Assembly: GCA_040772005.1 (NCBI GenBank)
Contig: JAXGYZ010000013.1
Coordinates: 1 to 64,000, forward strand
Length of the DNA stretch: 64,000 nt
DNA from: MWBF01 sp040772005
GTDB lineage: Bacteria; Chloroflexota; Anaerolineae; CG2-30-64-16
Direction of reading: 5' to 3'
In this document: positions 50,099-59,012 of the stretch, one piece after another
How positions within the stretch are numbered: the stretch's first letter is position 1
Layout of the letters: each line of letters starts with the position of its first letter
Position numbers and translations under genes: made by a program
The notes under the pieces: model-generated
What the model saw: only the letters and a program-made list of their open reading frames with translations
What the model was told of the DNA's origin: nothing
Databases searched by the model: none

Positions 50099-50977
50099 AT
50101 GCGACAATTCCGTTATCCGCCCGCCACGGGCTGGCTCAAGGGCAACACTCACATCCACAGCACCGCCTCCGATGGCGGCCTTGACTTCCCCGCGCTCGCT
50201 ACGCTGTACGCGGGCGCCGGCTACGACTTCCTGTTCCGCACCGACCACTGGGTGCTGTCCGACACGGCGCGCGACACGGCCGCCTATCCGCTGCTCTGGC
50301 TCGACGGCGTGGAACTGCACGGCACCGACCAGACAGGCGCGATGTACCATGTCGCGGTCCTGGGCCGGGTGACGGGCCTCCGGCAGGAGGAGGGACTCGT
50401 GCCAGCGATGGCCGCGGCGCGCGCACAGGGCGCGCTGCTTATCCTGGCGCATCCGCATTGGTGCGCGAATACGCTTGACGACGCGCGGCGCCACCACTTC
50501 GACGGCGTGGAGGTCTACAATCATGTTTGCCGCTGGCTGAACGGCAAAGGAGATGGCGGGGTCTACTGGACGACCCTGCTGGAGCGCAACAATAGCATCA
50601 TCGGTCTGGCGGTGGACGACGCGCACATCCGCGCCGAGCATCCCGGCTGGAACGGCGGATGGGTCATGGTTGCCGCGGCCGAGCGCACCCCCGCAGCCAT
50701 CCTGTCTGCGCTGCGCGCAGGCCACTTCTACTCGTCCTGCGGGCCGGTCATCCACAACATCGCCTACAATGGTCGCCGCGTCAGCATCGAGACCTCGCCC
50801 GTGCAGTTCGCTCGGCTGGTTGGCCCGAACAGCCACGGCCAGCGGGTCGGCAGCTTCGACGGCCGCCGTCTGACCGCCGCCGCGTTCGACGTGCCGGACG
50901 AGTGGCGCTATGCCTATTTCGAAATCGAGGATGATATGGGCCGCCGCGCGTGGACCAACCACTTGTTCACGGAGTAG
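50099..50977 (+). CDS. PHP-domain phosphoesterase-like protein
   Basis: This 292-residue protein has the PHP metal-binding pattern: NTHIHSTASDGG (H-x-H), FRTDHW, a Glu in DGVEL, AHPHW, an E-V-Y region and VDDAH. PHP enzymes are metal-dependent phosphoesterases or related hydrolases; substrate unknown. The C-terminal 90 residues look beta-rich and may be a binding domain. A hairpin with GTTGCAGGTT words follows downstream. Confidence 0.85.
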   Translation: MRQFRYPPATGWLKGNTHIHSTASDGGLDFPALATLYAGAGYDFLFRTDHWVLSDTARDTAAYPLLWLDGVELHGTDQTGAMYHVAVLGRVTGLRQEEGLVPAMAAARAQGALLILAHPHWCANTLDDARRHHFDGVEVYNHVCRWLNGKGDGGVYWTTLLERNNSIIGLAVDDAHIRAEHPGWNGGWVMVAAAERTPAAILSALRAGHFYSSCGPVIHNIAYNGRRVSIETSPVQFARLVGPNSHGQRVGSFDGRRLTAAAFDVPDEWRYAYFEIEDDMGRRAWTNHLFTE

Positions 50978-50999
50978 CCACAGAGGTCACAGATAAACG

Positions 51000-51081
51000 G
51001 TTGCAGGTTAGCAGGTTGCAGGTTTCGAGGATGTGCTGTTCAACGGAACAACCTTCAACCTGCAACCTTCCAACCTGTAAC
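51000..51081. repeat. Word-tandem hairpin I (GTTGCAGGTT type)
   Basis: GTTGCAGGTTAGCAGGTTGC on the left pairs with CAACCTGCAACCTTCCAACC on the right. The right end shares a base with the stop codon of the UDG-family gene. Confidence 0.7.
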
Positions 51082-51686
51082 TACCTCAGCGCGAGCGCGG
51101 CCGCGATGTCCTGTGCAATCATCTGGCGCTTGCTCTTCTCGATGAAGAAGCTTGGCCCGGCCTGCAGATAGGAAGGAAAAGCCCGGCCGCCCCGGAAGGT
51201 GTACGTCCCCCCGCGAATCTTGTACGTGGATCCCGCCGGGATGACCCGCGGCTCGCCCGTGCGCGCAGCGATCGCATTGACCGCCTTGATCGCCACATCG
51301 CCCATCAGCAGCCAGGCCTTGACGTGCCGGAAGGGCGCGAGCTCCTGTTCCAGCAGGTGCGAGCACTGCCGGATGGTTGCGGTGCTGATGCCGTAGCCCG
51401 TCTTGCCGCACTTGATGGCAGTGGTCAGGTACACGCCCAGGTCGAGGATGTCCTCCATCGAGCTCACATCCGCCCCGGCATCGCGGAAGGCCTGGACGGT
51501 CGTCTGGCCGAACAACGGGTTGCCCGGCGCGTAGTAGTCGTCCGCAGGGTTCTGCGGTGCAGCCTCGGAGATGAGCACGATGGACACATGCTCCGGCTGC
51601 ACATCGACGTTCGGAATAACATAACATTCGTGGTTGACGTCGGCGCAGGGCAAGTCCGCACATTGAATTAAGTCGCCTATCTTCAT
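51081..51686 (-). CDS. Uracil-DNA glycosylase superfamily protein
   Basis: This 201-residue protein has the UDG-fold arrangement: an early loop (LISEAAPQNPADDYY) like motif 1, and LLMGDVAIKAVN before the C-terminal Gly/Ser loop region. It probably excises deaminated or damaged bases, or belongs to a related subfamily. The active-site residue cannot be assigned with confidence. Start 51686 is chosen because AAGGAGGGAG precedes it; the longer frame has no ribosome site. Confidence 0.72.
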   Translation of the reverse strand: MKIGDLIQCADLPCADVNHECYVIPNVDVQPEHVSIVLISEAAPQNPADDYYAPGNPLFGQTTVQAFRDAGADVSSMEDILDLGVYLTTAIKCGKTGYGISTATIRQCSHLLEQELAPFRHVKAWLLMGDVAIKAVNAIAARTGEPRVIPAGSTYKIRGGTYTFRGGRAFPSYLQAGPSFFIEKSKRQMIAQDIAAALALR

Positions 51687-51716
51687 ATGCTCGCTCCCTC
51701 CTTGAGGTGACAGGCA

Positions 51717-51722
51717 TATTAT
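51717..51722 (-). promoter_or_regulatory. -10 element of UDG-family gene
   Basis: TATAAT on the minus strand, about 31 bp upstream of the ATG at 51686. The best -35 candidate, 17 bp upstream, is a weak GTTACA. Confidence 0.55.
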
Positions 51723-51809
51723 AACTCTGTTCAGCGAACCTGTAACCATAAACCTGGTAGCCCCCAGCTTGATGAAGGTTAACAAGTGAAGCCGTAGCTT
51801 GCAACCCGT

Positions 51810-51838
51810 TTGCCTTGCAGCCTCTTTTGACGTACAAT
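51810..51838 (+). promoter_or_regulatory. Promoter of the corrinoid reactivator operon
   Basis: TTGCCT (51810-51815), a 17-bp spacer, and TACAAT (51833-51838). The leader is about 31 nt to the ATG at 51876, so there is no room for a B12 riboswitch. Confidence 0.75.
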
Positions 51839-51875
51839 CGCGCCGTCATTGAATCACCTTTGCCAGTGAGTCGCC

Positions 51876-54050
51876 ATGTCTTTCAATTCAGCCAAAACTC
51901 ATCGTGTTGTGTTCCAGCCTTCCGGCCGCCAGGGTGAAGTCGCGGACGGCACGAACCTGCTGGACGCGGCGCGCGCGCTCGGCGTCGAAATCGAGTCCAT
52001 CTGCAGCGGCCGCCAGACGTGCGGCAAGTGCCAGGTCATGGTCCAGGAGGGGCACTTTTCCAAGCACGGTATAGATTCGGCCGCGGACCATCTCTCCCCG
52101 CCCGATGGTCGGGAGACGCGTTACTTCGACAAACATCCCGCCCTGCCGGGGCGGCGATTATCCTGCTCCTGCGAAGTGCACGGCGACCTGATGATCTTCG
52201 TGCCCGAAGAAAGCCAGGCACGCAAGCAGGTGGTGCGTAAGGCTGCCACCGTGCGCGCCATCGAGATTGACCCGCCCATCCGCCTGTACTATGTCGAGAT
52301 CGAGGAGCCGACGCTGGAACATCAGCTTGGCGATTGGGACCGCATCGCCAATGAGCTGGCCGAGCGTTTTGATCTGCCCGGCGTGCATCTCGACCCTATC
52401 CTGCTGAACGACCTGCAGCGCGTCGTGCGCAAGGGCGACTGGAAAGTGACGGTCACGGTCTGGCAGGGCCGCGAGGCCGTGCGCGTGCAGCCAGGCTATG
52501 CTGAGGAGGCTTACGGCCTGGCCGTAGACATCGGCACGACGAGCGTTGCAATGCACCTGTGCGACCTGCGAACCGGCGAGGTGCTCGCAACGGTGAGCCA
52601 GATGAACCCGCAGGTGGCCTATGGCGAGGACCTGATGAGCCGGGTCAGCTATTGCGACCTGAACGGGGCCGAGGGACTGGCAACGCTGCACGACGCGATT
52701 ATCGCCGCGCTGAATGAGCTTGCGCGGCAGGCCGCGGCCGAGGCCGACATACCGGTGACCGCGATCACTGATATTGTACTGGTCGGCAACAGCGTCATGC
52801 ATCACATCCTGCTCAACATCCCGCCGCGCGAGCTGGGCCAATCGCCCTTCGCGCCGGCGATCAGTGATGCCGTGGACGTAAAGGCGCGGGAGCTCGGATT
52901 GCGCCTCGCGCCAGGCGCGCGGGCGCATGTGCTCCCTGTCGAGGCCGGGCATGTCGGTGCGGACAACGTGGGCGTCATCCTGGCCGAAGAGCCCGACAAA
53001 GCGCCGGAGAACGAAGTCTGGCTCATCGTGGACGTCGGCACCAACGGAGAACTGCTCTTGGGCAATTCCAAACAGCTTTTCTCCGCGTCCAGCCCGACCG
53101 GTCCCGCGTTCGAGGGCGCGCAGATTCGCCACGGTATGCGCGCGGCGCCGGGCGCCATCGAGCGCGTGCGCATCGACCCGGAGACGCTGGAGGCGCGCTT
53201 CAAGGTTATCGGCCGCGACGAGTGGAACGACCAGTGGACGAGCGGCGAGAGCGCCGACCCATTTGGGCACGATCCGGCCCGCGATGAGGGCGCGCATGTC
53301 GAGGATGCCGAGCCGGACGTCGCGTCGTTCGATGCGCCCCGCCGCAAGCGCAGGCCGCGACCCGGTGACGCCCCGATCCTGGCTGCGGGCATCTGTGGTT
53401 CGGGCATCATCGAGGCTGTGGCCGAGCTATTCATGGCGGGCATGCTGACGCCCGACGGCCGGTTTGCGCCGGAAATCGAGTCCCCGCGGCTGAGCTGGCA
53501 GGGTGCGAAGGCCGAATACGTGCTGGCCTGGCCGCACGAGACGAGCACGGGCCGGCCGGTCGTCATCACAAGCGAGGACGTGCGCAACATCCAGCTCGGC
53601 AAAGCCGCGCTCTACTCGGGCGCCCGGCTGCTGATGGATCGCATGGGCGTGGACCGGGTGGATCGCGTTATGCTGGCCGGCGCGTTCGGCAGCTACATCG
53701 ACTCAAGGCACGCGATGGTGCTCGGCATGATTCCCGACTGCGACCTGGCCCGCGTCACCACCGTCGGTAACTCCGCGGGCGATGGCGCGCGAATCGCGCT
53801 GCTCAACAAGAACGAGCGCGAAGATGCGCGGCGGTTGGCGCGCTGGACGAAGTACATCGGCATTGCGCTCGAACCGCGCTTCCAGGATGCCTTCGTGGAA
53901 GCCATGCCGCTGCCGCATTCGGTTGACAGCTTCCCGCACCTGGCGGAGATACTTGAAGCTGCGACTGCACGGCGGCGGGCCCGCGGCGTCTCTGACATCG
54001 TCAAAGCACGCAGCCGGCGGCGACAGGTAGTAAGCACAGAAGGAGGGTAG
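51876..54050 (+). CDS. Ferredoxin-ASKHA reductive activator of corrinoid proteins (RACE/DUF4445 family)
   Basis: In this 724-residue protein the N-terminal 2Fe-2S ferredoxin-like domain has CSGRQTCGKC and a later LSCSCEV (four Cys). A linker follows, then the DUF4445/RamA-type ASKHA domain with nucleotide-binding AVDIGTTSVAMHL, LIVDVGTNGE and LAGAFGSYID. Proteins of this family use ATP and an electron to bring oxidised Co(II) corrinoid back to Co(I). It starts the operon with DinB, the corrinoid protein and the homocysteine methyltransferase. A charged low-complexity insert lies near residues 450-490. Confidence 0.92.
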   Translation: MSFNSAKTHRVVFQPSGRQGEVADGTNLLDAARALGVEIESICSGRQTCGKCQVMVQEGHFSKHGIDSAADHLSPPDGRETRYFDKHPALPGRRLSCSCEVHGDLMIFVPEESQARKQVVRKAATVRAIEIDPPIRLYYVEIEEPTLEHQLGDWDRIANELAERFDLPGVHLDPILLNDLQRVVRKGDWKVTVTVWQGREAVRVQPGYAEEAYGLAVDIGTTSVAMHLCDLRTGEVLATVSQMNPQVAYGEDLMSRVSYCDLNGAEGLATLHDAIIAALNELARQAAAEADIPVTAITDIVLVGNSVMHHILLNIPPRELGQSPFAPAISDAVDVKARELGLRLAPGARAHVLPVEAGHVGADNVGVILAEEPDKAPENEVWLIVDVGTNGELLLGNSKQLFSASSPTGPAFEGAQIRHGMRAAPGAIERVRIDPETLEARFKVIGRDEWNDQWTSGESADPFGHDPARDEGAHVEDAEPDVASFDAPRRKRRPRPGDAPILAAGICGSGIIEAVAELFMAGMLTPDGRFAPEIESPRLSWQGAKAEYVLAWPHETSTGRPVVITSEDVRNIQLGKAALYSGARLLMDRMGVDRVDRVMLAGAFGSYIDSRHAMVLGMIPDCDLARVTTVGNSAGDGARIALLNKNEREDARRLARWTKYIGIALEPRFQDAFVEAMPLPHSVDSFPHLAEILEAATARRRARGVSDIVKARSRRRQVVSTEGG

Positions 54051-54055
54051 GAGCG

Positions 54056-54529
54056 ATGACCCAAGCCACGACGGCAGCCTGGCCGGATGTCCTGGCGCTC
54101 CTGCGGCAGACCCCGCGCACGCTGCGGGATCTGACCGCGGATGTGTCGCCGCACATCCTGCGCACGCGGCCCGCGCCCGATCAGTGGTCGGTGAGCGAAA
54201 TCATCAGCCATTTGTGCGCGGTCGAGCCGCCCTATCGTGCCCGTCTGGTGCGCATCACCCTGCAGGAGAATCCCTACGTCACAGCCATCGGGCGCATCAC
54301 GGGCGACTATGACCCCGACACGCCGGTTCCCATCCTGATCGAGACGTTCACGTCGTTGCGCACTTCCACGCTCGACTTCCTGGAAAGCCTGGCGCCTGTG
54401 GCCCGGGCGCGGCCCGCGGTTCATGCGGAGCTGGGGCCGATCACGCTGCGCAGCCAGGTCGAGGCGCTCCTTGCCAACGACGAGGAACAACTGGCTCGCA
54501 TCCGGGCCATCCTGGACGGCGCTGCATAG
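54056..54529 (+). CDS. DinB-like protein
   Basis: This 157-residue four-helix protein has the DinB/YfiT superfamily pattern: a Trp-Ser-Val-x-E-I-I-x-H-L element (QWSVSEIISHLCAVEP) with the first metal-binding His. The role may be a thiol- or metal-dependent transferase; not established. It starts 6 bp after the reactivator stop with GGAGGG before its ATG, which puts it in the same message as the corrinoid genes. Confidence 0.8.
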   Translation: MTQATTAAWPDVLALLRQTPRTLRDLTADVSPHILRTRPAPDQWSVSEIISHLCAVEPPYRARLVRITLQENPYVTAIGRITGDYDPDTPVPILIETFTSLRTSTLDFLESLAPVARARPAVHAELGPITLRSQVEALLANDEEQLARIRAILDGAA

Positions 54530-54641
54530 ATATTCTATCCGGAATCTGCTCTGGTCGGTCTCGGCAACCGCAGGTTGCACAACCGAGCCAGCGCACGTTT
54601 AAGATGGTGTTGTAGAGATCCCTTGTTGTCAGGAAGGTGTC

Positions 54642-55313
54642 ATGTCTGAGTTTGCCAACCTATCGCCCGAACTGCAAGAGCATTACACGAACATGCAGGA
54701 TGACCTGTACGACGGGCTCAAGGAGGAAGTGGTCGAGGCGACGCGCAAGGCGCTCGCGTGGGGCGAATCGCCGGTCAATGTACTGAATTACGGCCTCGTG
54801 GCCGCCATGGACGTCGTGGGCCGGGACTTCGGTGCAGGCATCCTCTGGGTGCCGGAGGTGCTGCGTGCGGCCAACGCGATGAAGGCCGCGATGGAAATCC
54901 TGCGCCCGCTCTTGACGGAGACCGGCGCGCCCAAGATTGGCATTGCCGTCATCGGCACGGTCAAGGGCGACATCCATGACATCGGCAAGAACCTCGTCGG
55001 CATGATGTGGGAGGGCGCAGGCTTTGAGGTGCACAATCTCGGCATCAACGTGGACGCGGATAAGTTCATTGCGGCCATCCGGGAGCACAATGCCGATATC
55101 CTCGGCATGTCCGCGCTGCTGACCACGACCATGCCCTACATGCTTAACGTCATTGAGCGGCTCAAGGAAGAAGGGTTGCGCGAACGGGTCAAGGTGCTGG
55201 TCGGCGGCGCGCCGCTCAACAGCGCCTTTGCAGAAGATATCGGCGCGGACCATTATTGCAAGGATGCGGCAGAAGCGGTCGTGACCGCAAAGGCCGTGAT
55301 GCAGGCACAATAG
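54642..55313 (+). CDS. Corrinoid (B12)-binding methyl-transfer protein
   Basis: This 223-residue protein is a two-domain corrinoid protein like MtbC/MttC or the MetH B12 module. An N-terminal helical cap (about 1-90) precedes a Rossmann B12-binding domain with the lower-axial His motif GDIHDIGKNLVGMM (D-x-H-x2-G) and the GGAPL loop. It carries the methyl group between the pterin enzyme and an acceptor methyltransferase. It is followed closely by a homocysteine methyltransferase gene. Confidence 0.93.
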   Translation: MSEFANLSPELQEHYTNMQDDLYDGLKEEVVEATRKALAWGESPVNVLNYGLVAAMDVVGRDFGAGILWVPEVLRAANAMKAAMEILRPLLTETGAPKIGIAVIGTVKGDIHDIGKNLVGMMWEGAGFEVHNLGINVDADKFIAAIREHNADILGMSALLTTTMPYMLNVIERLKEEGLRERVKVLVGGAPLNSAFAEDIGADHYCKDAAEAVVTAKAVMQAQ

Positions 55314-55350
55314 CAGACCGTTCGGCAGGCATAGCCGAAAAAGAGGAAGT

Positions 55351-56235
55351 GTGGACAGACTGACCGATTTTATCCGGGCGCACACCGTGGTGATTGGCGA
55401 CGGCGCGATGGGGACCATGCTGCAGGCTGCCGGGTTGACGACCGGCGGTGCGCCCGAAGCCTGGAATGTCGCGCGTCCCGACGCAGTCAAGGGCATCTAC
55501 CAGGGCTATGTCGATGCCGGCTCACAGATCATCACCACGAACACTTTCGGCGGGACAAGCTACCGCCTGGCGCGTGAAAACCTGGAGTCGCACGTGCATG
55601 AGTATAACGTCGCAGGCGCGCGGCTGGCGCGCGAGGTGGCCGATGCGGCGGACCACGAGGTGCTGGTCGCCGGTTCGATGGGGCCGACCGGTGAAATCAT
55701 GGAGCCGCTGGGCACGCTGACGCCGGAGGGAGCCCGCGCCGCGTTCGCGGAGCAGGCCGCCGCGCTGGCCGAGGGCGGGGTGGACTTCTTCCTCATTGAG
55801 ACCATGAGTGCGCTTGATGAGGTCCAGGCAGCAGTCGAGGGCATTCGATCCGTCTCTGACCTGCCGATTGCCGCGACCATGACCTTTGATACCCGCTTCC
55901 GCACGATGATGGGCGTCAAACCTGTGCAGGCTCTCAGCGCACTGCACGATCTGGGCGTGCGCGTGATCGGCGCGAACTGCGGCAATGGGCCGGACGAGAT
56001 CGAGCGCGTCATCTCAGAGATGGCCGCAGTGAAGCCGGATGGGGTCTTTCTGATGGCGCAGTCGAACGCCGGCCTGCCCAAGTATGTGGACAAGCAGATT
56101 CACTACGACGGCACCCCTGAGGTCATGGCCGAGTACGCAGCCAAGATGAAAGCACTGGGCGTGAGTTATATCGGCGCGTGCTGTGGCAGCACCCCCGCGC
56201 ACATCGCGGCGATGAAGCGGATGCTGGCAGGGTAG
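55351..56235 (+). CDS. Homocysteine S-methyltransferase family protein (MetH N-terminal module)
   Basis: This 294-residue TIM-barrel enzyme has zinc Cys motifs GANCGNG and GACCGSTP and an N-terminal IGDGAMGTML typical of Hcy methyltransferase domains. It should move methyl from the corrinoid protein to homocysteine to make methionine, or act on a related thiol. The GTG start at 55351 follows AAGAGGAAG. It lies 37 bp after the corrinoid gene. With the pterin methyltransferase and the ASKHA reactivator it completes the modules of MetH as separate proteins. Confidence 0.92.
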   Translation: MDRLTDFIRAHTVVIGDGAMGTMLQAAGLTTGGAPEAWNVARPDAVKGIYQGYVDAGSQIITTNTFGGTSYRLARENLESHVHEYNVAGARLAREVADAADHEVLVAGSMGPTGEIMEPLGTLTPEGARAAFAEQAAALAEGGVDFFLIETMSALDEVQAAVEGIRSVSDLPIAATMTFDTRFRTMMGVKPVQALSALHDLGVRVIGANCGNGPDEIERVISEMAAVKPDGVFLMAQSNAGLPKYVDKQIHYDGTPEVMAEYAAKMKALGVSYIGACCGSTPAHIAAMKRMLAG

Positions 56236-56251
56236 AGACCTTCTGGGGGCC

Positions 56252-56755
56252 ATGGAGTCACTCCGCCAGGCCGAACTGCTCGCGCTGGTCGAGGCCGAGC
56301 AGCGCCACATGCGGGCGTTGCTTGGCCGCCTCAAACCCGCTCATCTGGCGGCGCCCGGTGTCATCGGGTCGTGGTCTGTCAAGAACATCCTCGCCCACAT
56401 TACCTTTTGGCACCGGCGGCTGCTGCACATCGTCGAGGCGGAGCGTTGCGGCCAGCGCGCGGCGCTGCTCATGCGGCCGGGGGAGGACTGGCCGGCTGCG
56501 CTGGCGCGCATCAACGAGCAGGTGGCCGCACTGAGCCAGGCCCAACCGGCCGATGTCGTGCTGGCGGACTTCCGGCAGACCTCCCAGGCCGTGTACGCAC
56601 TGGTGGCCGGGTTGCGCGATGCGGAGTTGGCCGCGCCCCTGCGGACGACCGGCGAGCCGCTGTTGAGCCTGATCCTCGACCTGGCCTACGAACACCCGCA
56701 CACGCACCGCCTGGAAGTGCAGGACTGGCTGCTGCGCGCAGAGAACAAGCGGTGA
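56252..56755 (+). CDS. DinB-like/ClbS-DfsB type protein
   Basis: This 167-residue four-helix protein with SWSVKNILAHITFWHRR near residue 50 and a later YEHPHTHR matches the DinB-like ClbS/DfsB group. Some relatives protect against genotoxins or act on small molecules. No function is assigned here. It follows the methyltransferase gene by 16 bp and is the second DinB-like gene in this region. Confidence 0.78.
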   Translation: MESLRQAELLALVEAEQRHMRALLGRLKPAHLAAPGVIGSWSVKNILAHITFWHRRLLHIVEAERCGQRAALLMRPGEDWPAALARINEQVAALSQAQPADVVLADFRQTSQAVYALVAGLRDAELAAPLRTTGEPLLSLILDLAYEHPHTHRLEVQDWLLRAENKR

Positions 56756-56858
56756 ACCGCGAAGACCCGGCGGACTGCCCGCTGGGGCCGGTCTCTGACC
56801 GTGCCCCCCGGGATTAAGCGGTGAACCGCAAAGACGCGGCGGACGCAGAGAGAGAAAT
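56756..56858. repeat. Direct repeat GCGGTGAACCGC and hairpin between DinB and creatininase genes
   Basis: GCGGTGAACCGCGAAGAC (56751) and GCGGTGAACCGCAAAGAC (56818) are direct repeats that share words with hairpin D. Between them a GGGGC-GGTC/GACC-GCCCC hairpin (56784-56807) resembles the in-gene palindrome at 29170. Confidence 0.6.
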
Positions 56859-57590
56859 ATGGGCATCTACTCGAACAAACTGACCGCAGAGGTCCGGCTG
56901 GAACGCATGACGCCGGAGCAGATCGAGGCGGCGCAGGCGCGGCGGCCCGCGATTTATGTGCCGTGCGGCTCCATCGAGTGGCACGGCTATCACAACGTCG
57001 TCGGGTTGGATGCACTCAAGGCGCACGAGCAGCTTGTCGGCCTGGCGCAGCAGCACGGTGGCGTCGTCTATCCGCCCCTTTTTCTGGGCTCGGGCGGCGG
57101 CCACACCGACTGGCCCAGCTCGTTCATGGTCAGCAGCAAGCCAATGATACAACTGATGAGCGAGTTGCTGCACGCGTTCGAGCGCGACGGCTATCGCCAG
57201 GCTATCCTGTTGTCCGGCCACTATCCGAATCATCCGGAGTACCAGCAGCGTGCCGTGGATCGCTACAAGGCGACGGGCGGCAAGATGCGCGTGCTTTCGC
57301 TGATCGAGGTGCAGGCGCCCGGCGTCGAAGGTGATCACGCGGCCAAGCAGGAGACCTCGTACATGCTCTACCTGCACCCGAACCTCGTTCACATGGAACG
57401 CCTGCTGGACGGGCCGCAGAACGACATCGGCGGGCCGGATGAGCGGATTAATTACATGGGCGACGAGTACAAGGGGCATCCCTGCTATGGTCTGGTCGGC
57501 ATCGACCCGCGCACCCACGCGTCCGCAGCCGTCGGCCGCGCCAACACGGAGCGGCTGCTGGCCTTTCTCGCGCAGTGGCTGGAAGAATGA
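56859..57590 (+). CDS. Creatininase family amidohydrolase
   Basis: This 243-residue protein has creatininase-type metal residues: CGSIEWHGYHNVVGLD (E-x-H and Asp), LSGHYPNHPE in place of the usual N-G-H-G-G-N, and DHAAKQETS (Glu). Family members hydrolyse cyclic amides, such as creatinine or a deazaflavin/pyrroloquinoline intermediate. The changed GHYPNH loop suggests a different substrate. The gene is next to an alpha-L-fucosidase with a hairpin in between. Confidence 0.85.
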   Translation: MGIYSNKLTAEVRLERMTPEQIEAAQARRPAIYVPCGSIEWHGYHNVVGLDALKAHEQLVGLAQQHGGVVYPPLFLGSGGGHTDWPSSFMVSSKPMIQLMSELLHAFERDGYRQAILLSGHYPNHPEYQQRAVDRYKATGGKMRVLSLIEVQAPGVEGDHAAKQETSYMLYLHPNLVHMERLLDGPQNDIGGPDERINYMGDEYKGHPCYGLVGIDPRTHASAAVGRANTERLLAFLAQWLEE

Positions 57591-57593
57591 CGC

Positions 57594-57643
57594 ATTACTC
57601 GTTACTCGTTTGGAATCAGTAACGAGTAACAAGTAACGAGTAA
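57594..57643. repeat. Word-tandem hairpin K (GTAACGAGTAA type)
   Basis: ACTCGTTACTCGTT pairs with AACGAGTAACAAGTAACGAG. It uses the same words as hairpin A (7073-7144), 50 kb away. It starts 3 bp after the creatininase stop. Confidence 0.7.
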
Positions 57644-57663
57644 ACTTCTATTTCGGAGGACCT

Positions 57664-58914
57664 ATGGACCCACAGGCATTTGCACAGGACCGCACCCAGC
57701 GCGCGGACGCGCGCAGCGATCCCCGGTTGGACTGGTGGCGCGCGGCGCGCTTCGGGTTGTTCATTCACTGGGGCCTGTACGCCATCCCCGCGGGCCAGTG
57801 GCAGGGCCAGGCCGTGCCCGGCATCGGGGAGTGGATCATGCACCGGGCGCGCATCCCCGTGGCCGAGTATGAGCCGCTGGCTGCGCAGTTCAACCCGGTC
57901 AAGTTCGACGCGCGCGAGTGGGTGTCGCTGGCGAAGGCCGCGGGGCAGAAGTACTTCGTCATCACGGCCAAACACCACGACGGCTTCTGCATGTATAAAA
58001 CCGCGCTGACGCGCTACAACATCGTGGATGCGACGCCCTTCGGCCGCGACCCGATGGCCGAGTTGGCCGCCGAGTGTGCGCGGCAGGGCCTCCGCTTCGG
58101 CTTCTACTACTCGCAGACGCAGGACTGGCATCACCCGGACGGGGACGGCAACGATTGGGACTACGATGAGAGCAAGAAGGATTTTGCGGGCTACATCGAG
58201 GACTACGTCAAGCCGCAGGTGCGCGAGCTGCTGACCAACTACGGACCGATTGCGCTCATCTGGTTCGATACGCCGAAGGGCATCACCGCGGAGCAGAGCC
58301 GAGGACTATTGGAAACCGTGCATGGCACCCAACCCGACACGCTGGTCTGCGGCCGGCTGGGCAACGCGCTGGGCGACTATGCGTCGGCGCGCGACAACGC
58401 CATCCCTGGTGCGCTGGTGGACGCCGACTGGGAGACTCCCGCGACCATCAACGATACGTGGGGCTACAAGACCGACGACCATAACTGGAAGTCCACCGAG
58501 GACCTGCTGCACAAGCTGGTGGATATCGCCAGCAAGGGCGGCAACTACCTGCTGAACGTGGGACCGACTGCGGAAGGGATCATTCCGCAGCCCAGCGTGG
58601 AGCGTCTGCGGGAGATGGGGGCGTGGCTGGCCGTCAACGGCGAGAGTGTCTATGGGACGCGTGCCGGACCGGTGCAGGGCTTGACCTGGGCGCGGTCCAC
58701 TCGCGCTGGCCGCAAGACTTATGTGCATGTCTTCGACTGGCCGGCCGGCGGACACTTGCAACTGCCCTTTGATGGTCCCGCCAGCTCCGTATACCTCCTG
58801 GCCGACCCTGCCCGCACGCCGTTGAAGATACAATCATACCGGAACGAGCTGGCAATTCACGGTCCCGCTTACGCGCCGGATGAGGTCGATTCGGTGGTGG
58901 TGGTCGAAGGCTGA
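57664..58914 (+). CDS. Alpha-L-fucosidase, GH29 family
   Basis: This 416-residue glycoside hydrolase has the GH29 barrel: WWRAARFGLFIHWG, AKHHDGF, QDWHHPD and ALIWFDTP, which contains the likely nucleophile Asp. No signal peptide is visible, so it probably acts on imported or intracellular fucosides. A short beta-rich C-terminal domain is present. A sulfatase gene at 62843 and a creatininase-like gene lie near, but no clear sugar importer is in the window. Confidence 0.93.
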   Translation: MDPQAFAQDRTQRADARSDPRLDWWRAARFGLFIHWGLYAIPAGQWQGQAVPGIGEWIMHRARIPVAEYEPLAAQFNPVKFDAREWVSLAKAAGQKYFVITAKHHDGFCMYKTALTRYNIVDATPFGRDPMAELAAECARQGLRFGFYYSQTQDWHHPDGDGNDWDYDESKKDFAGYIEDYVKPQVRELLTNYGPIALIWFDTPKGITAEQSRGLLETVHGTQPDTLVCGRLGNALGDYASARDNAIPGALVDADWETPATINDTWGYKTDDHNWKSTEDLLHKLVDIASKGGNYLLNVGPTAEGIIPQPSVERLREMGAWLAVNGESVYGTRAGPVQGLTWARSTRAGRKTYVHVFDWPAGGHLQLPFDGPASSVYLLADPARTPLKIQSYRNELAIHGPAYAPDEVDSVVVVEG

Positions 58915-58927
58915 TCCGAACGGGAAG

Positions 58928-59002
58928 TAACCACGAAAGACGCGGAGCACACGGAACCAGAATCACCGGTTTCTTCCGTATGCTCCGCGTCTTCCGTGGT
59001 TA
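58928..59002. repeat. Word-tandem hairpin L (CACGAAAGACGCGGAG type)
   Basis: Arms TAACCACGAAAGACGCGGAG and CTCCGCGTCTTCCGTGGTTA are nearly perfect complements. It lies between the convergent fucosidase and GNAT genes, 14 bp past the fucosidase stop and 11 bp from the GNAT stop. Confidence 0.75.
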
Positions 59003-59012
59003 ATCGCTTCCC

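Noticed and set aside
51786..51875. Cobalamin riboswitch upstream of the corrinoid operon
   Set aside because: The leader from the predicted promoter is only about 30 nt, and neither here nor at 54530-54641 or 48955-49018 is a B12-box-like structure visible.
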